Origin: Paragordius varius
Taxonomy: Eukaryota > Nematomorpha
Assembly: GCA_964247055.1 (NCBI GenBank)
Contig: OZ176051.1
Location: 10,664,001 to 10,728,000, forward strand
Direction of reading: 5' to 3'
DNA length: 64,000 nucleotides
The first letter of the stretch is position 1. Each line of letters opens with the position of its first letter. Below, one piece after another: positions 12,101-25,119 of the stretch. The notes beneath the pieces were generated by a model. That model was given only the letters and a program-made list of their open reading frames with translations, ran no database searches and was not told the DNA's origin. The translations under genes and the position numbers were made by a program.

Positions 12101-15100
12101 GTTCAATATCAAAAAATGCTTGGATATTGTAAAACTCGTTGGTTAGCTTTTATGCCAGCTATCAAAAGAATTTTAAAAATGTCTGATCCTTTAAAATCTT
12201 TTTTTATCACAGGACAAATGTCATACAACTTTAAAATTTTTTTATGAAAGTGATTCTTCAAAAATATGGTTAGAATTCTTACATAATCAAGCTTCTCTCT
12301 TTCAAAATGATATAAATTAATAGAAGGTGACAAAATTTCGGCAATCGGAGTAGCCAGTGAAGTTAGTAACCTAAAATTCCAATGTCAAGAACGGTTAAAA
12401 AATAATTTTATACCATTAACCATCCGCAATATAATAATTTAGAAAAACAAGGCTTAATAAATCGTCAAGATATCCTGTACCATATAAAAATGTTTTATAC
12501 AAACTGTAAAGATTATTTGGAAGACTGGACGACGCAATTCAATGAAATTGATCATTTTCATTGGATAACATTAAAATCAGAATTTAATTGGTGCGATGAA
12601 AAATCGTTTGATTATATCTGCTCCCAAAAATTTTCAAAAAATAATCTTTCAGAAAATGATCTTTTTTCTGAAGTATCATTAGTTTAAAGATATATTACTA
12701 ATGAAAAACTTATGTGGACAAAAGAAAAATATACAGCAGTAAAGAAATGGTTGAAAATATTTCATCATTTTGAAGCCAACTATATTACATACAATAATAT
12801 TTTAAAAATTGTGGAATTCGCACTATCTTTACCTGGAACCAACGCCGCTACTGAGTGCGTTTTTTCCACAGTAAATCAGGTGTGGACATCGTAAAAATCA
12901 AATTTAAATGTTGAAACTTTAAAGGCCGTTTTATCTGTCAAATATAATTTGACAAATTCTTATGAAGACTTCTACAATATTTTAAAAATGATTACAATCT
13001 GCTTAAACGCATTCACTAAACAAAAAATATACCAAAGAATAAAATATTTTCTTTAAAGTTTTTATGTTACAAAATCAAAATTACTTAAAATATTGTATAA
13101 GTCTTCATAATTTGTCAAATTATATTTGAACACATAAAATTGCTTTTATTCAACATTTAAATTTGATTCCGTGTCCTTACTTAATTTACTGTGGGAAAAC
13201 GCGTTTAATAGCAGTGGTTCAGGTAAAGATAATGCAAATTCTATAATTAAAATAATATTATATGGAACATAATTTGTTTAAAAATGATTATTTAAACCAT
13301 TTCTATCCTACGTATTTTTTTCTGTTCTCCATAATATAAGTTTTCATTCAATATATTTATTTAATAATGAGACTTCATAAAAAAGTGTCATTGTCCACCG
13401 TCTTGTCTTCCATATAATCGTTTCTGTTTGTATAAAACATATTTATAATTTGGCTATTCACTGAGCCTTGTTTTTCTGGATGCTTTATAATATTGCGATT
13501 AGGTAATGGTATAAAATTATTTTCTAACTTTTTTGACTTAGAATTTTGACCTTTGTCCTATGATAAAAAATAGGATTCTAGGAGATCACATTTTTATAAA
13601 TATTACAATCGCTGGCAAAAGAGCTAACCACAGTTCTACAATATCCAAGCATTTTAACATCTATATTTTCCACATTTAGGGGTAACAAATCAGTAGCTGT
13701 TTGAATAGCGTTGTGTATCTGCCAATAATGTTTTGATTAAGATTATTCGCTAAATTGTTAAAAATATTTTTTGTGCCGCTTCTTCTATCACCCAGCGCAC
13801 TTTGTGATGATTTCGTTTTTATTATTTTTTTCTAGAATATTACAATCACTTCCCCCTTTGTTCGTGCACATGTAAATTTATTGAATAAGGTACAAACAAC
13901 CTGTGAGGTACAAATTTTTTTACATTTATAATGTATTTGAGTTAAAAATAAATAAATATTACAATAAATTTTTTGTATAAAAATTTTTGGTTGTACCCCC
14001 CAATGACCCCCCTTCTCAGATTTGTCCCGCTTTTTCCTTCAAAAAATCTGGTTACCTTATTTATAGGCGACTATTTTTGGTAAAATTATATGCTAATATT
14101 ATTTTTGTAAATATCCTCAGAGTCGCAAAGTTCGTAGAGCAAAATATCACTTAATATTAATTTTTATACAAAACATAAAAACATCTTGATAATTATATAT
14201 TTAAGAATTACAGAATTTGGATTTTCATAATAATTTGACTTTTGAATCTTACAATGATACAAAAGAAAAATTTAATTTTTGTGTTATTTTCTCCATATAT
14301 AATATATTTTTTTTGGTGAGAGCTATATGATTCCTTCCAATAAAACATAAAAATACAATATTTTAAATTAAAACAATTTTTATAATATAATGGATCTGAG
14401 GTTTGCATGCAAATTTTAGCCCCCTTCGAGTGCGATTTACGCAATAATAATAAACTATGCGAGATTTATGAATTTTTGAAAAAATATGTACTTTAAAAAT
14501 TTGTCGAAGCATTAACGGTATTTTGAAGCATATTGAAAACGAAATAAAAATACTTCAAGACAGTAATGATTATGCAATTTATGACACTAAAAATTTTCAT
14601 CTTATCAAAATTTTGATCAAAAATTTTTTAGACATAAACATTTTATGCTTAATTGTAAAAACAGATGGTTTAATCGAGATTCTAAGGTGATGTAGATGTT
14701 CAGCATCATCGAATTGTATAGAAAATTTATTACAACATCTTAATTTTTCAGACCCTTTTCGTCATGCGCCACAATACCATAAAACACTGATCATCGAGAT
14801 GTTGTAAATTAAAAAAGCAGCGGTACTCACTATCAAAATATATTTATCTTGACTCAAGGGTGCACCATTTAGTAATGATAAAATGGTTATAGCTATATGA
14901 TGCATTTGCAGGCATACTCAATAAATACATCAAAAAATTGAAAAAATTCCATTAGGCATTTTAATCGTGTAACCACTCTTTTAAAGTAGTCATTTTTTCA
15001 AAATTATTTTGAACGTCGTAATCAAGCATATGTAAGAAGTTATATGGTGCTATTTCAGCATTTTTGCGTATATCATGAGAATACAAGCTCATTTTAGACT

Positions 15101-17869
15101 TAGTATTACTTTCTAACCTCATATCAAAATAAATTTTATAATGATGTTTTGATCTTTAAATATTTATATATTTTAATAATATCTTTTGGATGAAGCATCT
15201 AGCTTTCGAAACTCAAATTTGGCATAATGTGCACAATTTGTGATTTTTCAATTTGGAGCAATACAAAAGTAAAAGCATAGATATTTTGTTCTATCAGTAT
15301 ATTCATCGTGATATTACTCTAATCATAAGCGCATTAATGTTTAATATACACAGTGTCCACAAAAAAATATCCCGATAAATATTTCAGATAAAAATGTATC
15401 AGGATTATCATAGTGCTTTTGGTTTTGGCTCTTATCAGTGCTTTAAGCAAATTATTTACACTTTGTAAGTGCTCCATATTTGCTTTTATATATAAATTTT
15501 TTTGAGAAAACTAATTTGATGCAACGAGATATTAAAAGCAAAGCAATATTTAAAAAATTTATTTTGTGAAAAGTCCGAAAGACCGAACTGGTCACAAATG
15601 GGCAAGTTGTCATAAAATTAAGGTGAAGGATTAAAATAGCGTAATTAAAAAATAAATATATCTAAATTTGACATCAAAAAAGTTTTATCCGAAAAATGGA
15701 TTTTTTTAAAAATTTCATACTTCTGCTATTTTGAAACATGATTGAAACTGTTTAAAAGCGCTCTAAGATATTATAACATTTTTATATAATTCGATAATGT
15801 TTAACATTTCTATCCCCTCAGTTTAATTAAACTTTTAATGATTTCGATTGGGGAATAGTAGGTAAAACAATTTATATTAAACATAAATTTGAAGTCAAAT
15901 AAATATATTTTAAAATTTTGAATTGAGATAAATGTTCAGATTATTGAATTAATTAAAAAGTGTTTTTTAATATTATTAAAATAATCGCTTCAACAAAATT
16001 TTGTTAAAATTTAAATTTGAAAATTTTTATTTTTCATGACAAAATTTTATTTGTTGTCAACATTAAGCATATAGCTAATTTTTGTTGCCCCATCTCGGCC
16101 CTTCCGCCTACTTTAAGTGAACTTGTCCATTTGGTACGAGTCCTAAAATTTAAAGCTTTCAAAACCCATATCTAAAATTTAGAAATTTTTAATATTTTTT
16201 GGCTATTATGGTGTTTAATATATTTTATTAGTGTTTTTTGCAATTAACATTTAGCTTTTAGCAAACAAAATTTTTAGCGAGATGTGCGCAAATTTTCCCA
16301 TTTATGATATATATATAAAGCATTTTCCACAAAAGTGTAAACTTTCTTAAATCGCTCTTAAGGGTCAAAACTAGCACCATGATAATACAGGTGCATTTAT
16401 CTTTCAGAATATATATACGTCATCACTATATTTTTATAAGCCCAATTTTAAGCACTGAGGAATTCTTCTTTATTACACACTAGAATGCAAATTAATGGAA
16501 TCATCAATATATGGTATCAGAGATTTACAGGTATGTTTGGTAGGATTACATCTTTTAAATCAAACGTATTCTGTCATTGCAACTTTTAAAGGACCGCGTT
16601 ACCCGCACGAGCCTATGTATATTTATAGACTATGGGAATATTATAATTTTACACATTTGAATGAACATAACGGACCACTCAAATTAGAAATAATTAACGA
16701 GGTACCATTCAGCATATGATTTAAAATATTATTCAAATGATATCTATATTTTGCAGACAAAATTTAGATTAAGCCATCTAAAATTTGGCCAAAAGTATAT
16801 GTTAAAGGTATTATCCTATAACGTTTCAAGGGGATCCTATGCTGATTTTATTAGATTTGAAGGTAACTTTTACATTTATTATTTTAAATATTATTATAAA
16901 TAGACATTCAAACCGTTTTTTACAAAAGGCCATTTTATGATATTAGATTGGTAGACTCTAGCAGCCATATTTTACTTAATAGAATTTTATCTGCATTCAT
17001 TGTCTTTCAGGGGCATTCATTGTGTAAATTCTCGAATTGGTCTCTAATCGTAAAAAGTTTTAGATTTCGAATTTAAATAAAAGGAAGCAGTATCGAAATA
17101 AAATTTAGAATTTTATGAAAAATTAAACGGCAATCATTACATTTGCATTAAATTTATTTTGCATGTACTACCTCTTTACAAACAAAGGGTACGGCCCCCA
17201 GTCTCTTTTGAATGATCTGTTTTTTTATAAAATGCATATTTTAAAATTTAGTTTCATATTTTTAAACAGGCTATTAAAGAGATTAACCTAGATATATTAA
17301 ATAGAAGTTTAGAATCAAAAATATTAAATAAACTTTTTATTAAAATACAAATGATTAGACATTATAAGGATATAATGGGTGTGTTTTATTGAATGTTTGA
17401 CAATCCCACTCCAAAAATTAATTTTTTAAAATTTGAAGGATCGCATTTTATCTGTTTATTAAATTAATGCATTTTTTATAGCCATTATATTTTAGTAGTT
17501 GCCAATGGCGAAGATTATGAAATGGAACAATCGGGTATGTTTATGCTGTTAACTAAGTTTCAATATTTTGGACTTTTAGTTTATGCTGAGTTCCAAGCCA
17601 TATAATATCAAATTTTACTGATTATAGATCTTTCAAAATATTTGGCACATATATCTTCAGCACACACCGAAGCATATCTGTTTAATGGTCAAATATATAA
17701 AGACTTAGCGGTCGGCATAAATTACAAAACGAACATAATGACGATGCCGTATGCAAGGCTATACCTGACTCAAACAGGGCCGTTCGAAATCTTTGCACTT
17801 CCACGAACCCAAATAATTTTGGATGTAAAAATTATTTTGTTTTTGTATAAATATCTTACAATCTCCTAA
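9133..17869 (+). CDS. Small predicted secreted protein with a fibronectin-III-like segment
   Basis: Five exons join in matching phase: 9133-9223, 16484-16701, 16757-16862, 17496-17534 and 17628-17824, or to the stop at 17869. The first exon encodes a signal peptide (MIKWWIHITLVFLVFQARMV) and ends in phase 1, as the next exon requires. The body contains FRLSHLKFGQKYMLKVLSYN followed by VSRGSYADFIRF. This resembles the E-to-G strands of a fibronectin type III fold (leucine before a GxxY, then YxxxVxxxN). If translation stops at TAA 17869 the product has 231 residues. A GTAAAA donor at 17825 would allow further exons, which I did not find. The first intron is 7.3 kb and contains the hAT composite and a family A element. 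No known gene is recognised, and the FN3 call rests on pattern only. Confidence 0.55.
10089..12893 (+). pseudogene. Decayed hAT transposase (BED zinc finger to dimerisation domain)
   Basis: An open frame at 10089-10547 encodes a BED-type zinc finger: CLICEG, then GKHDITKHMETQKHKK. Coding similarity continues (FDSETGVKIKIL-like text near 10620) until the inserted element at 10700. It resumes near 11818 with HILEKNNLKDKIIA. Landmarks after that are a GCANAIQTAADL region near 11980, CKTRWLAFMPAIKRILK near 12123, and the C-terminal dimerisation motif LSLPGTNAATECVFSTVNQV at about 12824-12883. Several frame changes and stops lie between these blocks, so the gene is dead. The last block ends at TAA 12891. 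The architecture matches animal hAT transposases of the ZMYM/zinc-finger-like group. Confidence 0.85.
10700..11814. mobile_element. CACTA-type non-autonomous element inserted in the hAT transposase
   Basis: The ends are CACTGGACAACAAATTTT at 10700 and, in reverse complement, CACTAGACAACAAATTTT at 11814. A 3-bp TAA is duplicated on both sides (10697-10699 and 11815-11817). CACT(A/G) termini and a 3-bp duplication are the pattern of the CACTA/EnSpm superfamily; PIF/Harbinger (TWA duplication) is the alternative. The 1115-bp interior is AT-rich and shows no transposase. hAT coding similarity breaks off at the left duplication and resumes at the right one, so this element inserted into an already present hAT copy. 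Confidence 0.7.
13040..13900 (-). pseudogene. Inverted, internally deleted second copy of the hAT transposase region
   Basis: Read on the minus strand, this stretch repeats landmarks of the left-hand transposase. There is the ATTTGACAAAT/GAAGACTT block near 13100 and the TTTACCTG...CACAGTAAAT dimerisation block near 13190-13225. An AAACAAGGCTCAGTGAATAG block lies near 13460, and a CAAACAGCTACTGATTTGTT block near 13690 matches the one at 11985. The intervening sequence is shorter than in the left copy and no long frame is open. It lacks the CACTA-type insertion, so it parted from the left copy before that insertion or descends from another source. Confidence 0.75.
15347..16440. repeat. Family A long inverted-repeat element, copy 2
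   Basis: It starts TACACAGTGTCCACAAAAA at 15347, the best-preserved terminus of the family. AATGTATCAGGATTATCATA and GTGCTTTTGGTTTTGGCTC follow near 15393-15430. The right arm near 16370-16400 carries the complement (CTAGCACCATGATAATACAG). The central part includes a GAAACTGTTTAAAAGCGCTC block, matching inner blocks of the other copies. The right end lies about 45 bp before the second exon of the plus-strand secreted gene. A weaker, diverged relative may occupy about 14100-14900, where only inner blocks such as TTCAGCATCATCGAATTGTA can be matched. Confidence 0.6.
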
Positions 17870-17929
17870 AAATGACTAGGATCAATGAAAAATAATACCA
17901 TCCAGTCATCTGGTTGGAAAAATAATACC

Positions 17930-18960
17930 ATGACTTCGAAGAACCGAAAACACATAGAACCGAAACCCGGTTGAGATTACTGTAGGAACCGGTTTGGTTG
18001 GGTTCAACTCTGTTGCGATTTTTTAAATTTTCAGGAACTACCTCGTTCCATTTTCAAACTTAAAAGAAACAGCCCGGTTCCGGTTCCACCTCCAATTCAA
18101 AATAAATGGTTCCCATATGTTTTTATTTTTAAATGTAAATTGATAATATAATAACATTTTTCTTTCCCATAATGGAATGGCCATAAAGTTTGTTGTTTAA
18201 TTGTTTTTTTAAAAAACAATGAATATATAACAGTTTTTGCTCGTATCTAATTGAAATGGAATTACAATGTTGACATTTATAAATATCTTATTATGGCATA
18301 AAGAAGACCACAAACGCAATTTATAGATTTTTATAGATAAGAACATTAATCTTATTTTTTATAAAATCTGGTATAAAATTATAGCGTCCATTATTAATTA
18401 TCCACAAAGGAAAAAGTGAGTCACTATATATAAATGGCACTTAAACCGCAGCCCAACGGCCGCAAGAAACCCTGATTTTTTTAGCCATAGTTTTCGCAAA
18501 TATATTAAGATTTTATCATATAAGATTACATTAGCAGTATATATTACGGTTCTCAACATACAAAATAACTATTACACCATATTTCCATATCTGATTAGTG
18601 TGACGACCAAATTGCTTGTTACAATAAGTTTTTTAAGTTAAATAAAGATTTCCTTCATAGTTGCGAAAGTTAATACAAATAATACACTTATTACCTAACC
18701 TACCTTAATACTTATACATTTGGCTACTTAATATTTTTAATAAATTATGGTTTCCTTTACAATTGTTAATATTTTGGTTAATATTATAATAAAATGTGAA
18801 AATTTTAATGACGATTCAGGAACCAAAGTAGAACCGGTGCTTAAATTAGAACCAGGCCGGTCCCTTTTAACCGCCCAGGAACCAACCCAGTTTTTCAGTT
18901 TTTTAAACCAGTTTCATACCCTGATCAATACTACAATCGGTTACTGTGGGAACTAAATCA
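17930..18960. repeat. Possible non-autonomous element with GGAACCGGTT-rich ends
   Basis: The left part (about 17940-18100) is rich in AACCGGTT/GGTTCC words (GGAACCGGTTTGGTTGGGTT near 17976). The right part (about 18810-18960) carries the opposite-strand words (GAACCAACCCAGTTTTTCAG near 18879). The two ends look like diverged inverted repeats around a plain AT-rich core. The short open frame at 18747-18956 lies in the right end and is not a gene. I saw no target duplication, so the class is uncertain. Confidence 0.35.
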
Positions 18961-21942
18961 TTTCAATTCCTCCAAATAAATAAATTAAAAAAATAAAGTA
19001 TAAAATTTATTCATATAAGCGTATTTTTATTTTAAGCATAATAATTTAGGAATAAAAAAATGACTGTTTAGTAGCGGTCGATTGGTCAAAATTTTAATAA
19101 CCCACTGGAAAATAAAACTGATATTCGCATCCTGACATTTACTAAAAAGCTCAAAGTTAACGTTTGATATGATAAAAAAAATTTTGATTTTTGGTTTGTA
19201 CGAAATTCTAAATATCACTATGTATTTTCCTGACTTTATTTAACCTTAATATATATATCATCATAATAATGCATATTTTGTTGTTTTAAACTTGTAATTT
19301 TATCAGTAAACTAAATATATTTTTTGCGAGATTAAAACCATGATTAGTGGATCAATCGGATAGATAAAATATCGGCATGTTGCAACATTGAGAAACAGAA
19401 AAAATTAGGATTAATAAATTAGAAATATATTTGTTATGACGGTTTCCGAAAAACGGTGTTGTTGATTATTTTTTCTTTCTTTGCAATTAAAATAAAAAAG
19501 CCGGAAACGTTTCGAAAGAATTAAATTTATGTCGGCAAGGATTTTAAAGTTTAAGATGCAGGATTAAACGTTTTTAAGTCCAAGTTTTTTTATTCACAAT
19601 TTGCAAAAAATATATATGCTATATTTGAAATTAATTATTCAATTTCGATTTAAATTAAAACTATATTCAAATGTAACATGTGTCACAATCATATTATATT
19701 GCTATTTTTAGAAATGAGAATTAATAATATAAAATATTTGTTAGAAAAATTTCTATCGATTCGAGAATATTAGTTCAAACAATGAGTATGAAATCATGAT
19801 TAGACCTAGTTACGCCTATGATGAAAGTCCCTCAACAGAATATATATCGCATAAAATTTATATTAATACCAAATATTGTTAATATGTAATATCAATAAAA
19901 TAAATGTTTGTCATAATAATCTAATATATGTTTATAACAAAAAAACTATTCTTTCTCTTAAAATAAGTAAATATATATGGATTGGGTTCACCAAACAAAT
20001 AAAAGGCCAGACCGCTTATGAGGGGAGTCATTGATTGTCACATCTAAGTATAAAATAGAACATGTTTTAATTATATAATATTGTATTTTAGGAATTCTTT
20101 GATGTAAATAATTTATCAACTTTTCTTAAATGACTTGTTAGGACCAAAAATCCATAAATATTATGATAATCCATAATATATATATATATAATTAAGATAT
20201 TTTATTCAGCATGTAATGTGCCCTAACTTTGAAACATTTCGTTGAGGAGAAATTACCACTAAAATGAAAATAACTTTTAAAATCATGTACACTCTGCAAT
20301 GGGAATTATAAACCTAATGAAATAGATTTCCGAAAGAAATATGTATTAGGGTTATCATGATACTTTTGGTTTTGGGATTTACGAGAACATGAATATTTAT
20401 TAACACTTTTGTACTAATACCATATCAGAAAACGATGAAATTGCGTTGATAAATTCAATTTCATTGAAGTTAAATGCTTCATTCCTAAAAGAATATCAAA
20501 AGATATCATAAATTATATGATAAAAGCAAAACAATCATTTCATAAAAATAAAATAGATATGGGCTCCACAACCATGCGTCCAAAATCAAAGAATAAAAAA
20601 TAACCTGATGAAATATATATTACTTGAAATGTATCAGGATTATGGTGCCTTATGCCCTTACGAGTGATGTAAGAAAGTTATTTACATATGGTAAGTGCCC
20701 CCTATCAGCAAATGGCAAAATTTGAGCACATTTTGTTATTTTTGGTAAAAGAGGCTTCATTTTAATATATATTAAAATATATCAAAAACTACATATTAAA
20801 AGCAAAACAATATTTTCAAAAAAAATTATTTTAAGATGTAGGTCCCGAATTCCAAATTTTTTGTTCTTTTAAACAGGCTAGTCTTTTAAAATAAACGCAA
20901 AAATGCCAGAATTTCGCAATAAAATTTTTAAATATATGGTAACATAAAAAAGTTTTTTAAAAATCTTTTAAAAATTAAATTATTCATAAAATTTTGTTGA
21001 AGTGCACTGCCTGATGGAAACGGTATGGAAACGCTTTTAGATATTGTAAAAACACGTTTTCTATTAAACTCTATTGCTTCAGAATTATAATGTAGAGGTT
21101 AGTTACCTTCAAATTTCGGAGCTATTTAAAACTTTAAATTTAAAGGCAAATGAATATTTAAAATAATTCTTGAGGTGATAAAATTGTTTAGCCTCAAATT
21201 ATAAGAAAAAGTGTATATATAATATCCATCTTAAAGGTTGAATTACGCTTCAAAAATATGAAATTAGTTTTTTTTAAAAATATGCATTTATTAAAAATTA
21301 TTTTTTTAATGTCAAAATTTAGCATTTAATGAAATTTTTTTATCCTCCACTCCCGGCATTATGCGCTTATTTTAAAAGGACTAGCCAATAGAAGAGCAAT
21401 AAGATTTGGGACTTTTGGGGCCCCCATTTAAAAAATAAATTTTTATAAATATATTGTTATGTTTTTTATAAGGAGTTTGTGATATATTTAGGTATTTTTT
21501 TGGAATAAAGCAGTTAGCTTTGACCATTTTTATTAAAAAATATACGCCATCTTCTGGTATGGACCACTTACAGAATACACAACTTTCTAAAATTATTAGT
21601 AACTTTCATAACCAAAAGTAAAAATAATGATAAATAAACTTTTCCTATGAAAATATATTTGCTGAATCAGGTTTTTGTGGAGACTGTATTAGCGTTATAA
21701 GCTATACAGATCTTCACATATCAGCTAAATACAAATAATTATATTATTATTCTGTGAAACATTTTATTATCTTTGATTTTTTCCAAGTATATAAATAAGC
21801 ATATATCCCTAATTTGTGTCGGAGGATTATTTATTTATTATCAGATGACATTAAACATCTGATGTAAGTTTTTTAAATTTAAATTTTTCACATGTTTTCT
21901 CGTAATTTTACGATGTAACTTATATTATAAAAAAATTTCTCC
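18961..21942. other. Intergenic, with family A repeats
   Basis: Nothing coding was seen. A partial family A arm lies at about 20286-20580 (GTACACTCTGCAATGGGAA, then TATGTATTAGGGTTATCATG). A fuller copy lies at 20590-21690 and is listed separately. The rest is plain AT-rich sequence with short TA runs. Confidence 0.45.
20590..21690. repeat. Family A long inverted-repeat element, copy 3
   Basis: The left arm carries AACCTGATGAAATATATATT and GAAATGTATCAGGATTATGG (20615-20645), then the inner block AAAATGCCAGAATTTCGCAA near 20902. The right arm carries the complement of the inner block near 21345 and ends GTTTTTGTGGAGACTGTATT at 21690. Reversed, this matches the family start (A)TACAGTCTCCACAAAAAC. 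The arms are about 350 bp and noticeably diverged. No transposase is encoded. Confidence 0.55.
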
Positions 21943-22164
21943 ATGAGTTTTGGCAGTTTTGTCAAAATTGTGAATATAATATGTATAATTTATTCTACCT
22001 TTTTGGATATTCGTTGTGCGGCTAAAGGTATACTATTTTTAATCATATACATATTTCATCAATCAGCTATATATCTTTGTTTTTTACAGATTTTTTTAAA
22101 ATACGAATCGAATTACGTGTTACACCTACTTATATATTTCGGATAATTTATTATGCAAATATAA
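21943..22164 (+). CDS. Candidate upstream exons with a signal peptide, perhaps an alternative 5' end of the IA-2 gene
   Basis: Exon 21943-22027 starts with ATG, encodes a signal-peptide-like segment (MSFGSFVKIVNIICIIYSTF, then LDIRCAAK) and ends in phase 1 at GTATAC. Exon 22090-22164 follows a strong TTTTTTACAG acceptor, reads FFKIRIELRVTPTYIFRIIY and ends in phase 1 at a GTTAAA site. A phase-1 start is also what an acceptor at 27152-27153 (TTTAATAG) would need to join the downstream part of IA-2 exon 1. The pair could therefore be the true 5' end of IA-2, an alternative first exon, or a separate small secreted gene. Read without the second splice, it would stop after NIS. Inference only. Confidence 0.35.
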
Positions 22165-24485
22165 GTTAAAGTAATCGTTTGAAATATTTTCATTTACATG
22201 TCATCATTTGGGATTTTGGTTATATAATTAATAAAATAAACAATTATTTTACAAATTATTACAAGATTGGACATAATATTTTGGACATTTTACGATAAAT
22301 ATAATCTTTATCGGATTTTTTTTGTTTTACCAAAATTTATAAAAATATTTTAATTAAAGTATTTATATTCCCGCATCCTATAAAAATGTAATTTATGTAA
22401 ATATATAAAATTAATTGAACAGTGGTTTTAACCATTTCATCCCTTAAATTTCATAAAATGTATTTCCATATTTTAGATACCTAAAATCTGTTTTATCAAT
22501 CACAATTAATGTCTTTACCTATTAATTTTTTGGGTATTAAATTAAAAAAATTCAATTTTAAGGTTTATTGTCATTTTTTTTCTAAAATTACTTTTAATTG
22601 ATTTCAGCTTAAATAATTGTTCAAAAGTATCTAATCAATTTATTTAATTATATACATTCATGCCACTGTAAATAAATCCTAAATATTTTAATTTTATCTA
22701 TTTCATTGGCATTTTTAAAGACTCATTAAATTTACGCATATTTTTTAACAATTATATAAGTATTAATAATCTTATCTTTACGGTTTTTATTTAAAAATTC
22801 TTATATTAAAAAATATTTTACGAAATCCAATTTAAGTGTAATATGTGGTATGTATAATTACTAAACAACCATATAACTCCTCTTTTCTGAAAATTAATGG
22901 TGTTATAATTGAAATAGATATAATTGGAAATAAATAATTTTTAAATAAGTTTTTCGAGTGAATGACATAAAAAATTATAATTCAACTAAAATATAATATG
23001 TTGTGTATATTTATTTGGCAAATTTTTTAAGGGCAGTTTTAATACTTTTATTTTATTTATTTAATTTTGGACAAAAACGTTTTTTTTATACCATACGCTA
23101 CTGTATTTCATTCTCCTCATTAAAATTATGTTATAGTTTTGCAAACACTGCTCATAAATATTATATAAAAATATTGTGTAATTGAGATTTATTAGAATCG
23201 ATATCATCCAATTGTTGACAGTTAAATTATCTCAAAGTTTTTTTGCCATTAATATAAAATTAGCTTTAAAACTTAAACGCGCCATTTAAAAACAACTTTT
23301 TATAACTAAAAAAAAGAATAATAATCAATAAGATTTTTACCTGTTTTCCCCGTATTTTAGTTATACAAAATTTATTATATCTATCTATATCTATATATTC
23401 ATAATTTGTTACATCATTTATTAATGTATTATGCTTGTTATTATTATACATTCTAAGTTAGCATAAATAAGACTTTAAAGAAGAATGAAACTCCTCTACC
23501 TTCTCCTAAAAATCGATTTTTTGTCTCTCCTACTATGTTGTATGCTATAACAAAAATATATACAACACTACTGTTTTTAGCTATTATAAAATGGCGCGCA
23601 TATGTGAATTTTCCAAAATAAAAAGATAAACCTGTTCTGCAACATTAATGCCATCGCTAAAATTACAGTTTAGGATATTGGTCATTTATGTAAGCGTATG
23701 GTGTTTGAATTTTCGTAAACCATAATGCAAATAACAACAGCTATGGAATTTGTTTTTGTATCGCTAATTTTTAGAGTAAATATTTCACAGTAGGAGATTC
23801 ATACAAAATAAAGAAATTAATTGTGAAATGATTTAGCATTTTTAGATAATATAATTTTCAAAATTTAATATAAACGATGGTTTATCTAACACATTAATAC
23901 CTTAATCCTAATACATTAAGACGCTTATAATTCCAATGACATTTCATTTTGAAAATTATTAATAAAAGTGAACTGATAGCACTTTTGAATTTAACTATCT
24001 CAAACTAACTCAATAATCTTTCTTAAAATGTGCCTGTCTTGTTTAAAGAGCGTTAGATAATGTGTACAAAGAGTCAGGGTTATATTTTCTTAATTTTGTA
24101 ATTTAATATCTATTATCTTTCTCTTTAATAAGTAATTTTGATGAACAAATGAGATTGACCCTAAAGTATATTACTATGAAACATTCTGTATAACTCTTCA
24201 AAATTTAGGGGTGTCAGCATTTTCGATACTGACACTATGATTAAATTAACAAAGAAAATTTTTAGCAACTCTAGAAAAGATGCTTATTCTAGATATCGCT
24301 TAAAATTTAGCTCTCCTTAACCTACCTCATTTTTGGGTATATTTGAGCCATACATTATTAAAAAAAATTTAAAATTTCAATGAATGGATAATTTTTTTAA
24401 AAATTATATATATATGTAATCATAAATATTTTTATGTCTCACTAAAATTAAATAAAAAACGTTATGCCAGAATAAACAATAAGCT

Positions 24486-24650
24486 AAAGCAGGGTTGTCC
24501 AACATACGGCCGCCCTCCAAAACTCTTTGTGTGTGACCCGCCAAAAAATTGCAAATCCATAATTTTATTGATGTTTGTCAAATAATTTTTTTGAATACTT
24601 TCTCCTATTGGGAACAAACTAGATATAAATATGTTCCACTGTGTTTGCAT
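24486..24650 (+). mobile_element. Truncated hAT terminus
   Basis: The segment begins CAGGGTTGTCCAACATACGG followed by CCGCCC. This is the well-known 5' end of animal hAT elements (CAGGGTTGTCCAA...CGGCCCGC). No matching right end (GTTGGACAACCCTG type) was found downstream, so only the left edge survives. A 62-residue open frame on the other strand is incidental. Confidence 0.55.
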
Positions 24651-25119
24651 TTTACAGTTTTATGTTTATAAATTCTAATAACCTATTTGTGAATACTCCT
24701 GTTTTTATGAGTAAAAGTTAATTTATTTATCATTCATAATAAATGTTTTAATGCAGAGTGAAGTATTATTAACAGTTTTATGACTTCTTTCTGCGATCAA
24801 TCGGATATTTCTGTTTTATGAATTTTAAAATTTTTTTATAATAAATATATAAAGTTGATCAACTTTATATAGTTGTATTGAGTTTATTTATATAAATTTG
24901 GCAAAAAGTTAGCGAAAAACAGTTAGAAATGATTTTTGTAAGCTTTAATTTGGACATAAAGAGTTTAAATAAACCGTTTTACTTGTACCATACATCGATT
25001 ATAAAATTTAGGTGTCCAAATTAGTATATAATTTCTAGTTTATTTTATAAATTAAAAATATGTGTTAAACTATCCTCACATATTAATCTAACCATTTAAT
25101 AAAATTTTTTAGTTTTTAA

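Larger units (their letters stand above)
9589..14059 (+). mobile_element. hAT DNA transposon composite with 8-bp target duplication
   Basis: The element is bounded by TAAGGTGACCAG at the left and CTGGTTACCTTA at the right. It is flanked on both sides by the identical 8-bp TTTATAGG (9581-9588 and 14060-14067), the target-site length typical of hAT. GC-richer subterminal repeats of the GTCCCGC type occur at both ends. The left half carries a decayed transposase with BED finger and dimerisation region. A CACTA-type element is inserted at 10700-11814. The right half (about 13040-14059) is an internally deleted copy in the opposite orientation. It lies in intron 1 of the plus-strand gene that starts at 9133. 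Confidence 0.9.

Noticed and set aside
18747-18956. 69-residue open frame with GTKVEPVLKLEPGRSLL
   Set aside because: It lies in the GGAACC-rich right end of a probable non-autonomous element and has no supporting signals.
24462-24650. 62-residue minus-strand open frame
   Set aside because: It coincides with the hAT terminus fragment and begins at no supported start.
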